Assembly (NCBI GenBank): GCA_021203045.1 | Contig: JAJQBY010000040.1 | Coordinates: 1 to 64,000, forward strand | Source: Oscillospiraceae bacterium | Lineage (GTDB): Bacteria; Bacillota; Clostridia; Oscillospirales; Oscillospiraceae | Reading direction: 5' to 3' | Length of the DNA: 64,000 nucleotides | In this document: piece by piece, positions 41,717 to 51,532 of the stretch | Layout of the letters: each line of letters opens with the position of its first letter | How positions within the stretch are numbered: the first letter of the stretch is position 1 | Notes under the pieces: generated by a model | The model's database searches: none | What the model saw: only the letters and a program-made list of their open reading frames with translations | What the model was told of the DNA's origin: nothing | Translations under genes and position numbers: made by a program

Positions 41717-42916
41717 ATGAAACCAATGAAGCTGACGCCAAAGACGGAGGCCCAGGCCCTCCTGCTGGACGCCTGGACCCTGACGGCGGAGGAGGAGACT
41801 ATCCCCCTGACCGCCTGCCGGGGCCGCGTCCTGGCAAGGAACATATTCGCCCAATATAACATTCCTGTGGTGCGGGCCTCCGCCATGGACGGCGTGGCCG
41901 TGAACGCAGCGGACTTCGCCGATGGCAAAAAGCCGGACTGCACGGGCTGGCGGCCCGGCCGGGAGTATTCCCGGGCCGATACCGGCGATGATTTTGACGA
42001 TCGCTATGACACGGTCATCCCCATCGAGCAGGTGGAGGTCCTGCCGGAGGGCGGTCTGATATTCGCCCCGGACACGGACATCCGCCCCGGCATGAACGTC
42101 AGGCCCTCCGGGTCCCAGGTAGAGAAGGCTTCCCTTCTCTGCAAAAAGGGCGTCCGCCTGACGGCACTGGATATCGCCGCCATCGGCATGGGGGGCTATG
42201 GAGCAGCCCCAGTCCTCCGCCGGCCGAGGGTAGCCTTTGTTCCCACGGGCAGCGAGCTGGTCCCCATAGGAGCGCCTCTCGCCCGGGGCCAGAATTTTGA
42301 CACCAACAGCCTGATGGCCGCCCTCCTGCTGGAGGAGATGGGCGCGAAGCCCATCCTCCGCCCCATCCACCGGGACGACCCGCAGGCCATCGAGCAGACG
42401 CTGAACGAGCTTCTGCCCCAGGCGGATATCATCATCCTGAACGCCGGCACGTCCAAGGGCCAGGAGGATTACTGCGGCCGCCTGTTGTGGGAACGGGGCA
42501 GGCTGCTGTTCAGCGGCGTGGCCGCCGTCCCGGGACGGCCCATGTCCGCCGCGGTCATTGATGAAAAAATGGTTCTGAACATCTCCGGCCCCGCCCTGGC
42601 CGCCTTTTACGCCCTGGACTGGGCCGTGAAGCCCCTGATATGCAAGCATCTGGGCATCCCCGTGCCGAAGCGCCGGACGGCGGAGGCGGAGCTGACCGCC
42701 CCCATGGGCGCGCCGCCCCTATCCATGTGCTGCATGCTCCGGCTCCAGCGCCAGGGGGACAGGCTTCTGGCCACGCCGCTTACCATGCGGGGCCCCGGCA
42801 GTGTGGGTTCCGGCGTCCTCCTGACCGCCGACGCCATGTACGCCACCATCCCCGGCCAGGAGCCGAAGGGCCCCGGCGATACCATCACCGTGGAGCTGCT
42901 GCGGGATATCCCCTGA
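41717..42916 (+). CDS. moeA: MoeA-like molybdopterin molybdotransferase
   Basis: ETIPLTACRGRVLARNIFAQYNIPVVRASAMDGVAV; PTGSELVPIG; NAGTSKGQEDY. Confidence 0.87.
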   Translation: MKPMKLTPKTEAQALLLDAWTLTAEEETIPLTACRGRVLARNIFAQYNIPVVRASAMDGVAVNAADFADGKKPDCTGWRPGREYSRADTGDDFDDRYDTVIPIEQVEVLPEGGLIFAPDTDIRPGMNVRPSGSQVEKASLLCKKGVRLTALDIAAIGMGGYGAAPVLRRPRVAFVPTGSELVPIGAPLARGQNFDTNSLMAALLLEEMGAKPILRPIHRDDPQAIEQTLNELLPQADIIILNAGTSKGQEDYCGRLLWERGRLLFSGVAAVPGRPMSAAVIDEKMVLNISGPALAAFYALDWAVKPLICKHLGIPVPKRRTAEAELTAPMGAPPLSMCCMLRLQRQGDRLLATPLTMRGPGSVGSGVLLTADAMYATIPGQEPKGPGDTITVELLRDIP

Positions 42917-42986
42917 CCGGGGGCTTGAAAAATTGCCTCACCCCGAATAGCCAAATAATATCGACATCGACACGGCAAAGCGCCCA

Positions 42987-43012
42987 ATGTGGCCGAAAAA
43001 TCACATTGGGCA
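42987..43012 (+). terminator. Hairpin after moeA-like gene
   Basis: gcccaatgtg gccgaaaaat cacattgggc. Confidence 0.5.
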
Positions 43013-43861
43013 CTTGTTTCTGCGCTGTGTGTTCACGCTTTGTTAAGCATACAGAAATTTTACCGTTTGCTCGCCTAAATGGCAATCACAATAACAGCAA
43101 TTACAGCCCCACAGTTTTCCATCACGGGCTGCACCAGCATAAAGGCATGGGTCAGATGCAATTCGCCAGCATCATGAGAGGCAAATCCAAAATACCTTAG
43201 CAAAGCAGGGATAGGGCGAATGCCTGTTTTGCGCCGCCAAAGCCCTGAAACACTGCAATCAATCATGATCCAAGAAGACGCGGCCACAGAAACACGGAGT
43301 CGTATGCAGTGGTATCTGTATGCGGCCCAAAGAAACGGACGACTGGTTCTACAAACAATTCAAACATGACAAGGTACGTTACAGCAATCACTATCTGAGC
43401 CGAGATGGTGAAGCGAACGGCATCCTGCATTCGTTTATGTTTTTTACCAATATAATTATAGGCAATCAGAGGAAGAACACCAGATGAAATCCCTTGAGCG
43501 ATCCGAACGGAATGGTTTCCACCTTTTAAATCACGCCTACATCGAAAATTACAACTGCCGAGTATTCCGACATCAGGTTCAGATGAACGCTGATCGACAG
43601 TACGGCCAGTAGAATTTAAAGAATAGCCGATGTGCCGACGGAGAGCAATTCCAGAAAGTTCTGGCTGCCAATCGCTTTTAGAAAGAAGTTTGTCTTGAGC
43701 TAACTATTTTTCCTGCTGTGAACGTAGTATGCAAGCGAATAGGTGGAGCTTATGAGAAAAGTCTGTGAAAGTTTGAAAAATTAATCTTCTATAATAAAAT
43801 CTAAATATCACGAGGGACTTAAAAATATGGCAAGACGAGAAAAACATTACGTCGCGTCCGG

Positions 43862-44096
43862 ATGACCAAAGGCAAAAGAGCGATTATCTAGCAGCTGCTT
43901 CAGGAGTACAATATCCAATCAGCTGAAGACATACAGGATGCCCTGAAAGATCTCCCGGGCAGCATCATCCACAAGATGATGGAAGCTGAGTTGACGTTCT
44001 TCTTTGGTATGAAAAAAACGAGTGGATAGACCGTTCTGAGTGTCTGGATTATCGTAATAGACCAAAACGCAAACAGGTCAGACTCCGTGACCATTA
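43862..44096 (+). pseudogene. Degraded N-terminal fragment of an IS256-family transposase
   Basis: MTKGKRAII*QLLQEYNIQSAEDIQDALKDLPGSIIHKMMEAEL then frameshifted GYEKNEWIDRSECLDYRNRPKRKQVRLRDH*, resembling the IS256-type ...MMEAELDxxLGYEK...YRNG.K.KxV start. Confidence 0.75.
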
Positions 44097-44232
44097 ATGT
44101 CCCATAGAAACGCCAGTCCGTATCAAAACTGCAAAGTTAACGTTTTTCCATCACGTTGGCCTACAAAAAATCTATTCACACATACATCACAGTTTTCCGA
44201 TTGTCAATACCTTGTTATACCTCGTTGGGTAT

Positions 44233-44718
44233 TTATCGTCTCTCCCCCACGAGCTTTTCAAGGGCGTTCAGGATGTTTTCATATCCTGTGCAGCGGCAGA
44301 GGTGGCCGGAGATGGCACGGCGCAGCTCCTCGCGAGTATAGGTCCTGCCGGTTCCTATCAGTTCTACGGCGGTCATAATCAGACCCGGGGTGCAGAAGCC
44401 GCACTGCACGGCGGCCTCGTCCACAAATGCCTGCTGGACAGGATGCAGCTGTCCTGTAGCGGGGCCCCGCAGGCCCTCCACGGTCAGGATGCTCTTTCCA
44501 TCGGCCCAGACCGCCAGATAAATGCAGCTGTTATAGGCCCGCCCATCCACCAGCACACAGCAGGCGCCGCACTCCCCCACCTCGCAGCCGGTCTTGACGC
44601 TTGTAAGTCCAAACTCCTCCCGGAGAAGCTCCGTCAGACTCATGCGCACATCAACGCTGCATGTCCGTTCCCGGCCATTGAGGGTGAACGTGATCGTCTT
44701 AAACTCCATGGATAACAC
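44233..44718 (-). CDS. Xanthine dehydrogenase-type [2Fe-2S] small subunit
   Basis: GCEVGECGACCVLVDGR; CGFCTPGLIMTA; GHLCRCTGYENI. Confidence 0.95.
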   Translation of the reverse strand: MLSMEFKTITFTLNGRERTCSVDVRMSLTELLREEFGLTSVKTGCEVGECGACCVLVDGRAYNSCIYLAVWADGKSILTVEGLRGPATGQLHPVQQAFVDEAAVQCGFCTPGLIMTAVELIGTGRTYTREELRRAISGHLCRCTGYENILNALEKLVGERR

Positions 44719-45589
44719 CTCCCGCCCGCTCTACGCTTTTGAACAGGCAGCGCCGCAGCAGTTCCTGAGCCAGATAGCTCCTAAACTCCGCCTTGGCCCG
44801 CCAGCTCGTCCGGGGATGAACGTCCTCCCCGACCGCCCGGGCCATTTGCTCTATCGTCTCCGGGCAGACGGGCTGTCCCCGCCCCGCCGCCTCCGCCGCC
44901 GGGGCCCGCATCGGCACCGGCCCGGCCACGCCATAGGCGATGCGCACATCCTGAAGCACCTGCTTGTCGGCTGTCAGGCAGACGTTCACGCTGCATCCCA
45001 GGGTGGCGATGTCCATGGCGTTCCGCATGGCATATTTGATATACCAGCCGGCATAGCCCTCATAGGCCGCTTGCGGTATGGTCACGGCGGTCAATATCTC
45101 CCCCGGGCGGATATCCACCTGCCCGGCCCGGATATACCACCGGGCGGCGGGGACGTGCCGCACGCCCTCCGGCCCGGTCAGCTCCATTACACCGTCCCAG
45201 GCCAGCAGGGTGGCCCCTGTATCGGCGGAGGTAACGCCGTTGCAGACATTGCCCCCGATGGTACCGATATTCCGCACCTGAGGGCCACCCACCTGCCCCG
45301 CCGCATAGCCCAGAACAGGGACATGCCGCTTAATCAGCTCATTTTCCGATACATCTGTGAAGCTGGTCAGCGCTCCGATGCGGAGGGTGCCGTCCTCCGC
45401 CATGGAAACGCCCCGCAGCTCGTCTACGGTGTAAATACTTATCAGCTCGCACCCGGCCAGCTTTCCATCCCGCAGCTTGACAAGCTGATCGGAACCGCCG
45501 GCTATGATCTTTGCCTTCGGATGTGCCTGACGGAGCTTCACAGCCTCCGCAACTGAATACGCCTCATACAAGGCCGAAAAGTCAAACAT
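44699..45589 (-). CDS. Xanthine dehydrogenase-type FAD-binding subunit
   Basis: KAKIIAGGSDQLVKLRDGK; IGTIGGNVCNGVTSADTGATLLA; start trimmed to MFDFSALYEAYS. Confidence 0.94.
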   Translation of the reverse strand: MFDFSALYEAYSVAEAVKLRQAHPKAKIIAGGSDQLVKLRDGKLAGCELISIYTVDELRGVSMAEDGTLRIGALTSFTDVSENELIKRHVPVLGYAAGQVGGPQVRNIGTIGGNVCNGVTSADTGATLLAWDGVMELTGPEGVRHVPAARWYIRAGQVDIRPGEILTAVTIPQAAYEGYAGWYIKYAMRNAMDIATLGCSVNVCLTADKQVLQDVRIAYGVAGPVPMRAPAAEAAGRGQPVCPETIEQMARAVGEDVHPRTSWRAKAEFRSYLAQELLRRCLFKSVERAGGVIHGV

Positions 45590-47867
45590 GGATAAGCCCC
45601 TCCTCCTGAAGTCGCTCAAAGAGCACATGAGGCGTCATAGGCAGATGGTCTATCTCCACTCCGGTGGCCTGCAATATTGCATTGCGGATGGCCGGCGCAG
45701 GAGATACGGCGGGAGGCTCTCCCAGGGCCTTGGTACCAAAGGGGCTGGTAGGCTCCGGATTTTCCACGAACAGCGCCCCCAGGTCGGGATGATCCATGGC
45801 AGTAGAGATCTTGTAGTCCAAAAGATTATTGTTCAGAGGGCGGCCGGTCTTTTCATCGAATTTCAGCTCCTCTCCCATGGCGTAACCGATGGACATGCTC
45901 ATGCCCCCGTGCACCTGGGCCTGGGCAAGCTGTGGATTGATGAGCGTGCCGCAGTCGTGGACATTCACGATATTCAAAACCCTCACCTTACAAAGGGGAA
46001 TATCCACCTCCACCTCCGCAAAGGAGCAACCGAAGGAATAGGCGTTGGACTTGACCTGGGTGGTATCCTCCGCCGTAATATAAGCGGCCCGTTCCATGCT
46101 GTAGGTGGCCTCCGTCGCCAGAGCCTCCAGGGTCATGATCGTCTCCCCATGGGAGACGATATTGCCGTCTCGCAAATCCAGCTCCTCCGCCGGAAGCTTT
46201 GTGAGCCAGGAGGCATAGGCCAGTATCTTTTCCCGGAACTGACGGCCCACGTTCGTAATGGCAAAGCCCTCCACATAGGTCTGGCGGGAGGCATAGGCCC
46301 CGGTGCCGTAGCCAGTCACATCCGTATCCTGGCAGGTGACAACGTGTACCTTTTCCACTGGCACGCCCACCACCTGGGCTACCATCTGGGTATAAGCGGT
46401 ATCCGCGCCCTGGCCGATCTCCGTCTCGGCGCACATATACTGCACCGAGCCGTCCTGATTGAGCATCATCCGGCTGGTGGTAGCCTCCAGGGATATGGGC
46501 CAGACGGCGGTGTTATACCAGAATATAGCCATCCCAACCCCCCGGCGCACCGGGCCGGACTGATTCTGGTAGGCCTTGTATTTCTCCTGCCAGCCGATAT
46601 ATTCCATACCCTTTTCCATGCACTGACCGTGGCTGTCCTGCCAGTTCACATTGCCGGTAAAAGCGTCCCGATATCCCACAGGCATCCGGTTTTTATTCCG
46701 CAGCTCAATGGGACTCATGCCGAGCATCTTCGCTATATCGTCCACATGGCTCTCCATGGCGAAGGAGACCTGGGGCATTCCATAGGCTCGCATGGCCCCG
46801 GCGGTGGGGGTATTGGTATAGACAGAATAGGCATCAAAATGATAGGCCTCGCAGGGATACATCTGCACAAAGCCATTGGTGGCCTTGGCCGCCGTGGAAT
46901 GACCGTGAGACGTATAGGCCCCCTGCTGGGAGTATTCCTCCATCCGGCGGGCCACAAAGGTCCCATCCCGGCGGAAGTATGTAACAAGATGGAATTTCCC
47001 TCCGTGACGCACCCGGTTATTCACAAAGGTCTCCTCCCGGGATACATCCAGCTTGACCGGACGGCCGTCGGTCAGCGTGGCAAGGTAGGCACACAGCGGC
47101 TCATACAGAGCGTCCTGCTTGTTGCCGAAGCCTCCGCCGATATAGGGCTTTATGACCCGTATCTCTCCCCAGGGGCGTCCCAGGGCCTGGCCCACGCAGC
47201 GGCGGACGATATGGGGGATCTGCGTGGAGGACAATATGGCTATCTTCCGTCCCTCTGTCCAGGCGCAGCAGATATGATTTTCTATGTGACAGTGCTGAAC
47301 GATGGGGGTCTCATACCATTTATCCACACACAACAGCCCCGGCTCGGCTATGGCCTTGTCCCAATCCCCGGCGCTGCCGGAGGTATGCTTCAGGATGTTG
47401 TTGGGATACTCCGGATGGAGCAGGGGCGCCCCCTCCTTGACGGCCTCCAGGGGATCGAGAACGAAAGGATAGGTCTCATACTCCGCCTTTATCAGCCGCA
47501 GGGCCCGCTTTGCGGCGATCTCATCCTCCGCAATGACGGCGGCCACGTCATCCCCGTAATACAGGGGCCGGTCTGTCAGCAGCAGCCGGTCGGCCACGTC
47601 CTGATGAGCCGGGTCAGTGCTCCAGGGGTGACCTGCGGTGGGAAAATAATACTTGGGCACGTCAAAGCATGTGACGATACGCACCACGCCGGGGACCTTC
47701 AGTGCCTCGCTGATGTCCAGTGAAAGTACTCTGCCGTTGGCCACAGTGGAGCGGAACACCTTTGCCACCAGGGCATCCCGGCTTATCAGATCTGCCGTAT
47801 ACTTGGCCCGGCCCATGGCCTTGTCCGGGCCGTCCACACGCTTCATGCTGACGCCTACTGCCTCCAT
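45582..47867 (-). CDS. Xanthine dehydrogenase-type molybdopterin-binding subunit
   Basis: KRVDGPDKAMGRAKYTADL; KPYIGGGFGNKQDA; AMRAYGMPQVSFAMESHVD; AETEIGQGADT; LGEPPAVSPAPAI. Confidence 0.95.
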   Translation of the reverse strand: MEAVGVSMKRVDGPDKAMGRAKYTADLISRDALVAKVFRSTVANGRVLSLDISEALKVPGVVRIVTCFDVPKYYFPTAGHPWSTDPAHQDVADRLLLTDRPLYYGDDVAAVIAEDEIAAKRALRLIKAEYETYPFVLDPLEAVKEGAPLLHPEYPNNILKHTSGSAGDWDKAIAEPGLLCVDKWYETPIVQHCHIENHICCAWTEGRKIAILSSTQIPHIVRRCVGQALGRPWGEIRVIKPYIGGGFGNKQDALYEPLCAYLATLTDGRPVKLDVSREETFVNNRVRHGGKFHLVTYFRRDGTFVARRMEEYSQQGAYTSHGHSTAAKATNGFVQMYPCEAYHFDAYSVYTNTPTAGAMRAYGMPQVSFAMESHVDDIAKMLGMSPIELRNKNRMPVGYRDAFTGNVNWQDSHGQCMEKGMEYIGWQEKYKAYQNQSGPVRRGVGMAIFWYNTAVWPISLEATTSRMMLNQDGSVQYMCAETEIGQGADTAYTQMVAQVVGVPVEKVHVVTCQDTDVTGYGTGAYASRQTYVEGFAITNVGRQFREKILAYASWLTKLPAEELDLRDGNIVSHGETIMTLEALATEATYSMERAAYITAEDTTQVKSNAYSFGCSFAEVEVDIPLCKVRVLNIVNVHDCGTLINPQLAQAQVHGGMSMSIGYAMGEELKFDEKTGRPLNNNLLDYKISTAMDHPDLGALFVENPEPTSPFGTKALGEPPAVSPAPAIRNAILQATGVEIDHLPMTPHVLFERLQEEGLIHV

Positions 47868-47926
47868 TCTATCCCCCGCCTTTCCTGAATATATTCTCTG
47901 CAGCCCGGTTTCACCGGGCATTCTGC

Positions 47927-49186
47927 CTATTCGCCTGCTACGTATTTTTCCTTGACCATGCAGCTATCACCCAAATAGATGAGCTTTTCAAACCGGGCCT
48001 CCATAGGCTCTCCCCCTTGGCAACTGACAGAATCATCCACCACCACCGCGTCGAACTCGTATCCAGGCTGGAAGGAGCCTACCTTTCCGAAGAAGGAACC
48101 GCCGCCCTCTGTAGCCATATAAAACGCCTCCTGGGCCGTGAGATAGGCCGGGTGGCTCTCGTCCAGCTGCCACAGAGCGCGGGAAACGCCGATGGTCTGA
48201 CGTATAACCTCCGCCATATCCAGGGTATGACCGCCGGATATATCGGAACCAAGGCAGGTATGCAGGCCCATATCCAAATATTTTCGCATGGGGGCTATGC
48301 CGCTGCGGACATTGGTGTTCGAGGTGGGACAGTGAACGACATACGCCCCCCGCTCCCGCATCAGTGCACATTCCTCATCGGTCATATAAATGCAGTGGGC
48401 CATCAGGGTGTTCGGGCCGAGAAGTCCGTTTTCATCGTATACCGCGGCATAGCTGGGACTATCCGGATGGAGCTGATGCACCCATTCGATCTCGTCCCGG
48501 TTCTCGTCCAAATGGCTCTGCAACGGCAGGCCAGTCTCTCCGGCCAGCTCTCCCAGCCCCTGCAAAAGCGCCGGAGAGCAGCTGGGAACAAACCGAGGCG
48601 TCAGGATAGGCTGAGTGCGCCGGAAGTGCTTTTCCTTTACCTGGGCCAGCCAGTCCCTGGTCTCCGCCAAGGAATAATCTGCGTCCCGCTCCCGGATGGA
48701 GTCGGGGGCATTGCTGTCCATATTCACCCGGCCCACAAAGGTTTTCAGGCCGGAGCGCTCCAGCTCCTCCATAAGCAGCACGGTGGCTTCTGTATGGGCA
48801 GTGGAAAATATGGCGGCGCGGGTGGTGAAGCTGCCGGCCAGCTCTGCCACCAATGCACCGTACACCTTTTTCGCAAAATCCAGATCCCGGAACATGGACT
48901 CCTCCGGATAGGTCAGCTCCTCCAGCCACTGAATGAGCTGCATATCCATTCCCCGGCCAAGATTCCTGTACTGTCCTGCATGGAGGTGCATATCACAGTA
49001 TCCGGGTATGGTGATAAAATCCCGGCAGTCGTTCAGCCTTATGCCGTTGAATTTGTCCGGCAGCCGTTCAAATATGCCTTCGCACAGGCCGTTTTCGTTG
49101 CAGACAGCAAAGCTGTTGGGCCGCAGGCACAGCCTTTCCGGCCCCTCCGTATATATAAAATTGCCCCATATGGCAAATGGTTCCAT
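47927..49186 (-). CDS. guaD: Guanine deaminase-like amidohydrolase
   Basis: GYCDMHLHAGQYRNLGRGMDMQLIQWLEELTYPEESMFRD; LQSHLDENRDEIEWV; GSDISGGHTLDMAEVIRQTI. Confidence 0.85.
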   Translation of the reverse strand: MEPFAIWGNFIYTEGPERLCLRPNSFAVCNENGLCEGIFERLPDKFNGIRLNDCRDFITIPGYCDMHLHAGQYRNLGRGMDMQLIQWLEELTYPEESMFRDLDFAKKVYGALVAELAGSFTTRAAIFSTAHTEATVLLMEELERSGLKTFVGRVNMDSNAPDSIRERDADYSLAETRDWLAQVKEKHFRRTQPILTPRFVPSCSPALLQGLGELAGETGLPLQSHLDENRDEIEWVHQLHPDSPSYAAVYDENGLLGPNTLMAHCIYMTDEECALMRERGAYVVHCPTSNTNVRSGIAPMRKYLDMGLHTCLGSDISGGHTLDMAEVIRQTIGVSRALWQLDESHPAYLTAQEAFYMATEGGGSFFGKVGSFQPGYEFDAVVVDDSVSCQGGEPMEARFEKLIYLGDSCMVKEKYVAGE

Positions 49187-49370
49187 AGTCTTGCTCCTTC
49201 TTATATGCTGCGATTGAATAACAAGCTCTCCTATATCGTCATTATAACACATTCCGTCTCCCAGGGACAGAGTATTTGGCTAATTTTTTGGCAGGGAGGG
49301 TTGTTTTCCTCCGCCGGTTTTATTATAATAGAGAAAAATGCCAACACTATTTTAACGAGGAGTACATCCT

Positions 49371-50828
49371 ATGATCGACCTGACGATTCATTCCGACGGC
49401 CTTGCCCATAACATAGCGAGAGCCAGGGCAAACGGCATCGTCATCCCCACCTTCGCGCAAATGAAGGACCCCAGCCTGATACCGCAGGATATTCTGGATA
49501 GACTGTTCCATACCGGGCTGTGGGACGTCGACCCGGTGAACCTGTTTCGCGTCAACTGGCACAATGAGCCAAAGCAGTCCGGCGGACTTTTCGGGACACC
49601 GAATTACATTGAATTCCCCCCCGCTCTGACCGGCGTCCCCTGCCGCATCGTGGCCCTTGTAGGCAAGTGGTTCCCCACCGGCTGCCATAAGGTAGGAGCC
49701 TCCTTCGGCTGCCTGGTGCCCCGACTGGTCACAGGCCAGTTCGATGCAGACAGGCACAAGGCCGTCTGGCCCTCCACCGGCAACTATTGCCGGGGCGGCG
49801 CTTTCAACTCCAAACTCCTGGGCGTCCACGCCATCGGCATCCTGCCGGAGGAAATGAGCCGGGAGCGGTTCGACTGGCTGCGCTCCATAGGGGCGGAGAT
49901 CATCGCCACGCCGGGCTGCGAGTCCAACGTCAAAGAAATATTCGATAAGACCCACGAGCTGGCAGAGGACCCCTCCAATATGATCTTTAACCAGTTCGAA
50001 CAAATGGGCAATCATCTCTGGCATTATGAGGTCACCGGCAACGCCATCGCGGAGGTGTTCGAGCATATCCGCCGTCCCGGCGACCGCATGGCCGGAGCAT
50101 GCTTCACCACCGGCTCCGCCGGGGCTATCGGCTCCGGGGACAGGCTGAAGGAGCTGTATCCCACCATGAAGCTGGCCGCAGGCGAAGCCCTTCAGTGCCC
50201 CACCCTGCTGGATAACGGCTTCGGCGGCCACCGCATCGAGGGCATCGGAGATAAGCACGTTCCCTGGATACATAACGTCCGCAACACCGATATGGTCATC
50301 GATATCGACGACAACGACAGCCAGGAGCTGCTCCGCCTGTTCAATGAGCCGGAAGGTGCAGACCTTCTTATCCACGACCTTGGCCTTGACCCGGAGCTCG
50401 TCCAGCGGCTCTCATGGCTCGGTATCTCCGGCATCGCAAACCTTTTGTGCTGCATCAAAATGGCCAAATACTATGAATTTACCGGCCAGGATGTGGTCTT
50501 TACCCTGTTGACAGACTCGGCGGAAATGTACGGCAGCCGCCTGGAGGAGCTGCAGGAACAGGATGGCCCCTATACCCACGAGAAGGCCGCCGTGGACTGC
50601 GCCCTGCATCTGCAGGGCCAGAAAACAGACAACCTTCTGGAGCTGACCTATACCCAGCGCAAGCGGGTGCATAACCTGAAATACTACACCTGGGTAGAAC
50701 AGCAGGGCAAGACTGCCCAGGAGCTGAACGACCTGTGGTACGGCACAGAATTTTCCGATGTTCACACCCAGGCCGCCGCCATCGACGAGCTGATAGAGCA
50801 GTTCAACCGGGCAGTGAAAAAGGGCTGA
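49371..50828 (+). CDS. PLP-dependent enzyme of the cysteine synthase/threonine-ammonia-lyase fold, substrate unknown
   Basis: 485 aa; GKWFPTGCHKVGASFGCLVPRLVTG (candidate PLP Lys); TGSAGAIGSGDRLKELYP. Confidence 0.75.
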   Translation: MIDLTIHSDGLAHNIARARANGIVIPTFAQMKDPSLIPQDILDRLFHTGLWDVDPVNLFRVNWHNEPKQSGGLFGTPNYIEFPPALTGVPCRIVALVGKWFPTGCHKVGASFGCLVPRLVTGQFDADRHKAVWPSTGNYCRGGAFNSKLLGVHAIGILPEEMSRERFDWLRSIGAEIIATPGCESNVKEIFDKTHELAEDPSNMIFNQFEQMGNHLWHYEVTGNAIAEVFEHIRRPGDRMAGACFTTGSAGAIGSGDRLKELYPTMKLAAGEALQCPTLLDNGFGGHRIEGIGDKHVPWIHNVRNTDMVIDIDDNDSQELLRLFNEPEGADLLIHDLGLDPELVQRLSWLGISGIANLLCCIKMAKYYEFTGQDVVFTLLTDSAEMYGSRLEELQEQDGPYTHEKAAVDCALHLQGQKTDNLLELTYTQRKRVHNLKYYTWVEQQGKTAQELNDLWYGTEFSDVHTQAAAIDELIEQFNRAVKKG

Positions 50829-50857
50829 GACACCTGACTGATTTCCCCAATAGTATA

Positions 50858-50894
50858 AAAACCGCAGCGGCTGTAAACCAGTCGCTGCGGTTTT
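50858..50894. terminator. Terminator between convergent genes
   Basis: aaaaccgcagcggctg taaac cagtcgctgcggtttt. Confidence 0.75.
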
Positions 50895-50910
50895 CCTTTA
50901 TCGCACCTTT

Positions 50911-51509
50911 CTAATGAGAATCAGTCTGGCACAGCTCTATAAACAGCTGCATGGGCTGGCTGATCCATTTGTTTTTATGGTTCGCGCACACGGCGGATAT
51001 CTCCTTATGCTCATTTGCTGTCGGTATCTCTGCCAACTCCCCCCTGTCCAGTTCTTCTTCGGCAGCGAATACCGGGAGAAAGGTAATTCCAACATTACTT
51101 TTCACAAGGTTCTTTATCGTCGGGATGCTCCACAGCTCGATGGTGTGGTCGGGCGAAATGGCTTTGCTCCGTAGATACTGCTCAAAGATCTGCCGGAAAA
51201 CACAATTTTTCTCATTGATAATAAATGGAACGGGGAACGTTCTATCCGGCGTTATAAAATCCGGAAACTGGCGACTGACCTCCGGCGAGGCCAGCAGGGC
51301 TACAGGATAGGTCCCGACCGGATATGTAACAAGACTTGAGCCAAGCCCCTCCACATCGCTGTAAAACACCCCCAGATCCAGCGAACCATCCAGCAGGCCG
51401 TCGCGTATCTCATAACAGTTCATAGAGCGCAACAGTAGCCGTACATTAGGCGCCTGCCGGTGGAACTCCTTCAACACACCCGGCAGTCTGTAGCACAATC
51501 GGGAACCAT
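50911..51509 (-). pseudogene. LysR-family regulator remnant (substrate-binding domain only, HTH missing)
   Basis: YRLPGVLKEFHRQAPNVRLLLRSMNCYEIRDGLLDGSLDLGVFY...; upstream reading runs into the divergent MFS gene with no wHTH. Confidence 0.75.
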
Positions 51510-51532
51510 CAAATAAGCAAGGGGAATTTAAA

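Noticed and set aside
45588-47723. 711-aa plus-strand ORF
   Set aside because: Antisense to the xanthine dehydrogenase Mo-binding subunit, which carries family motifs.
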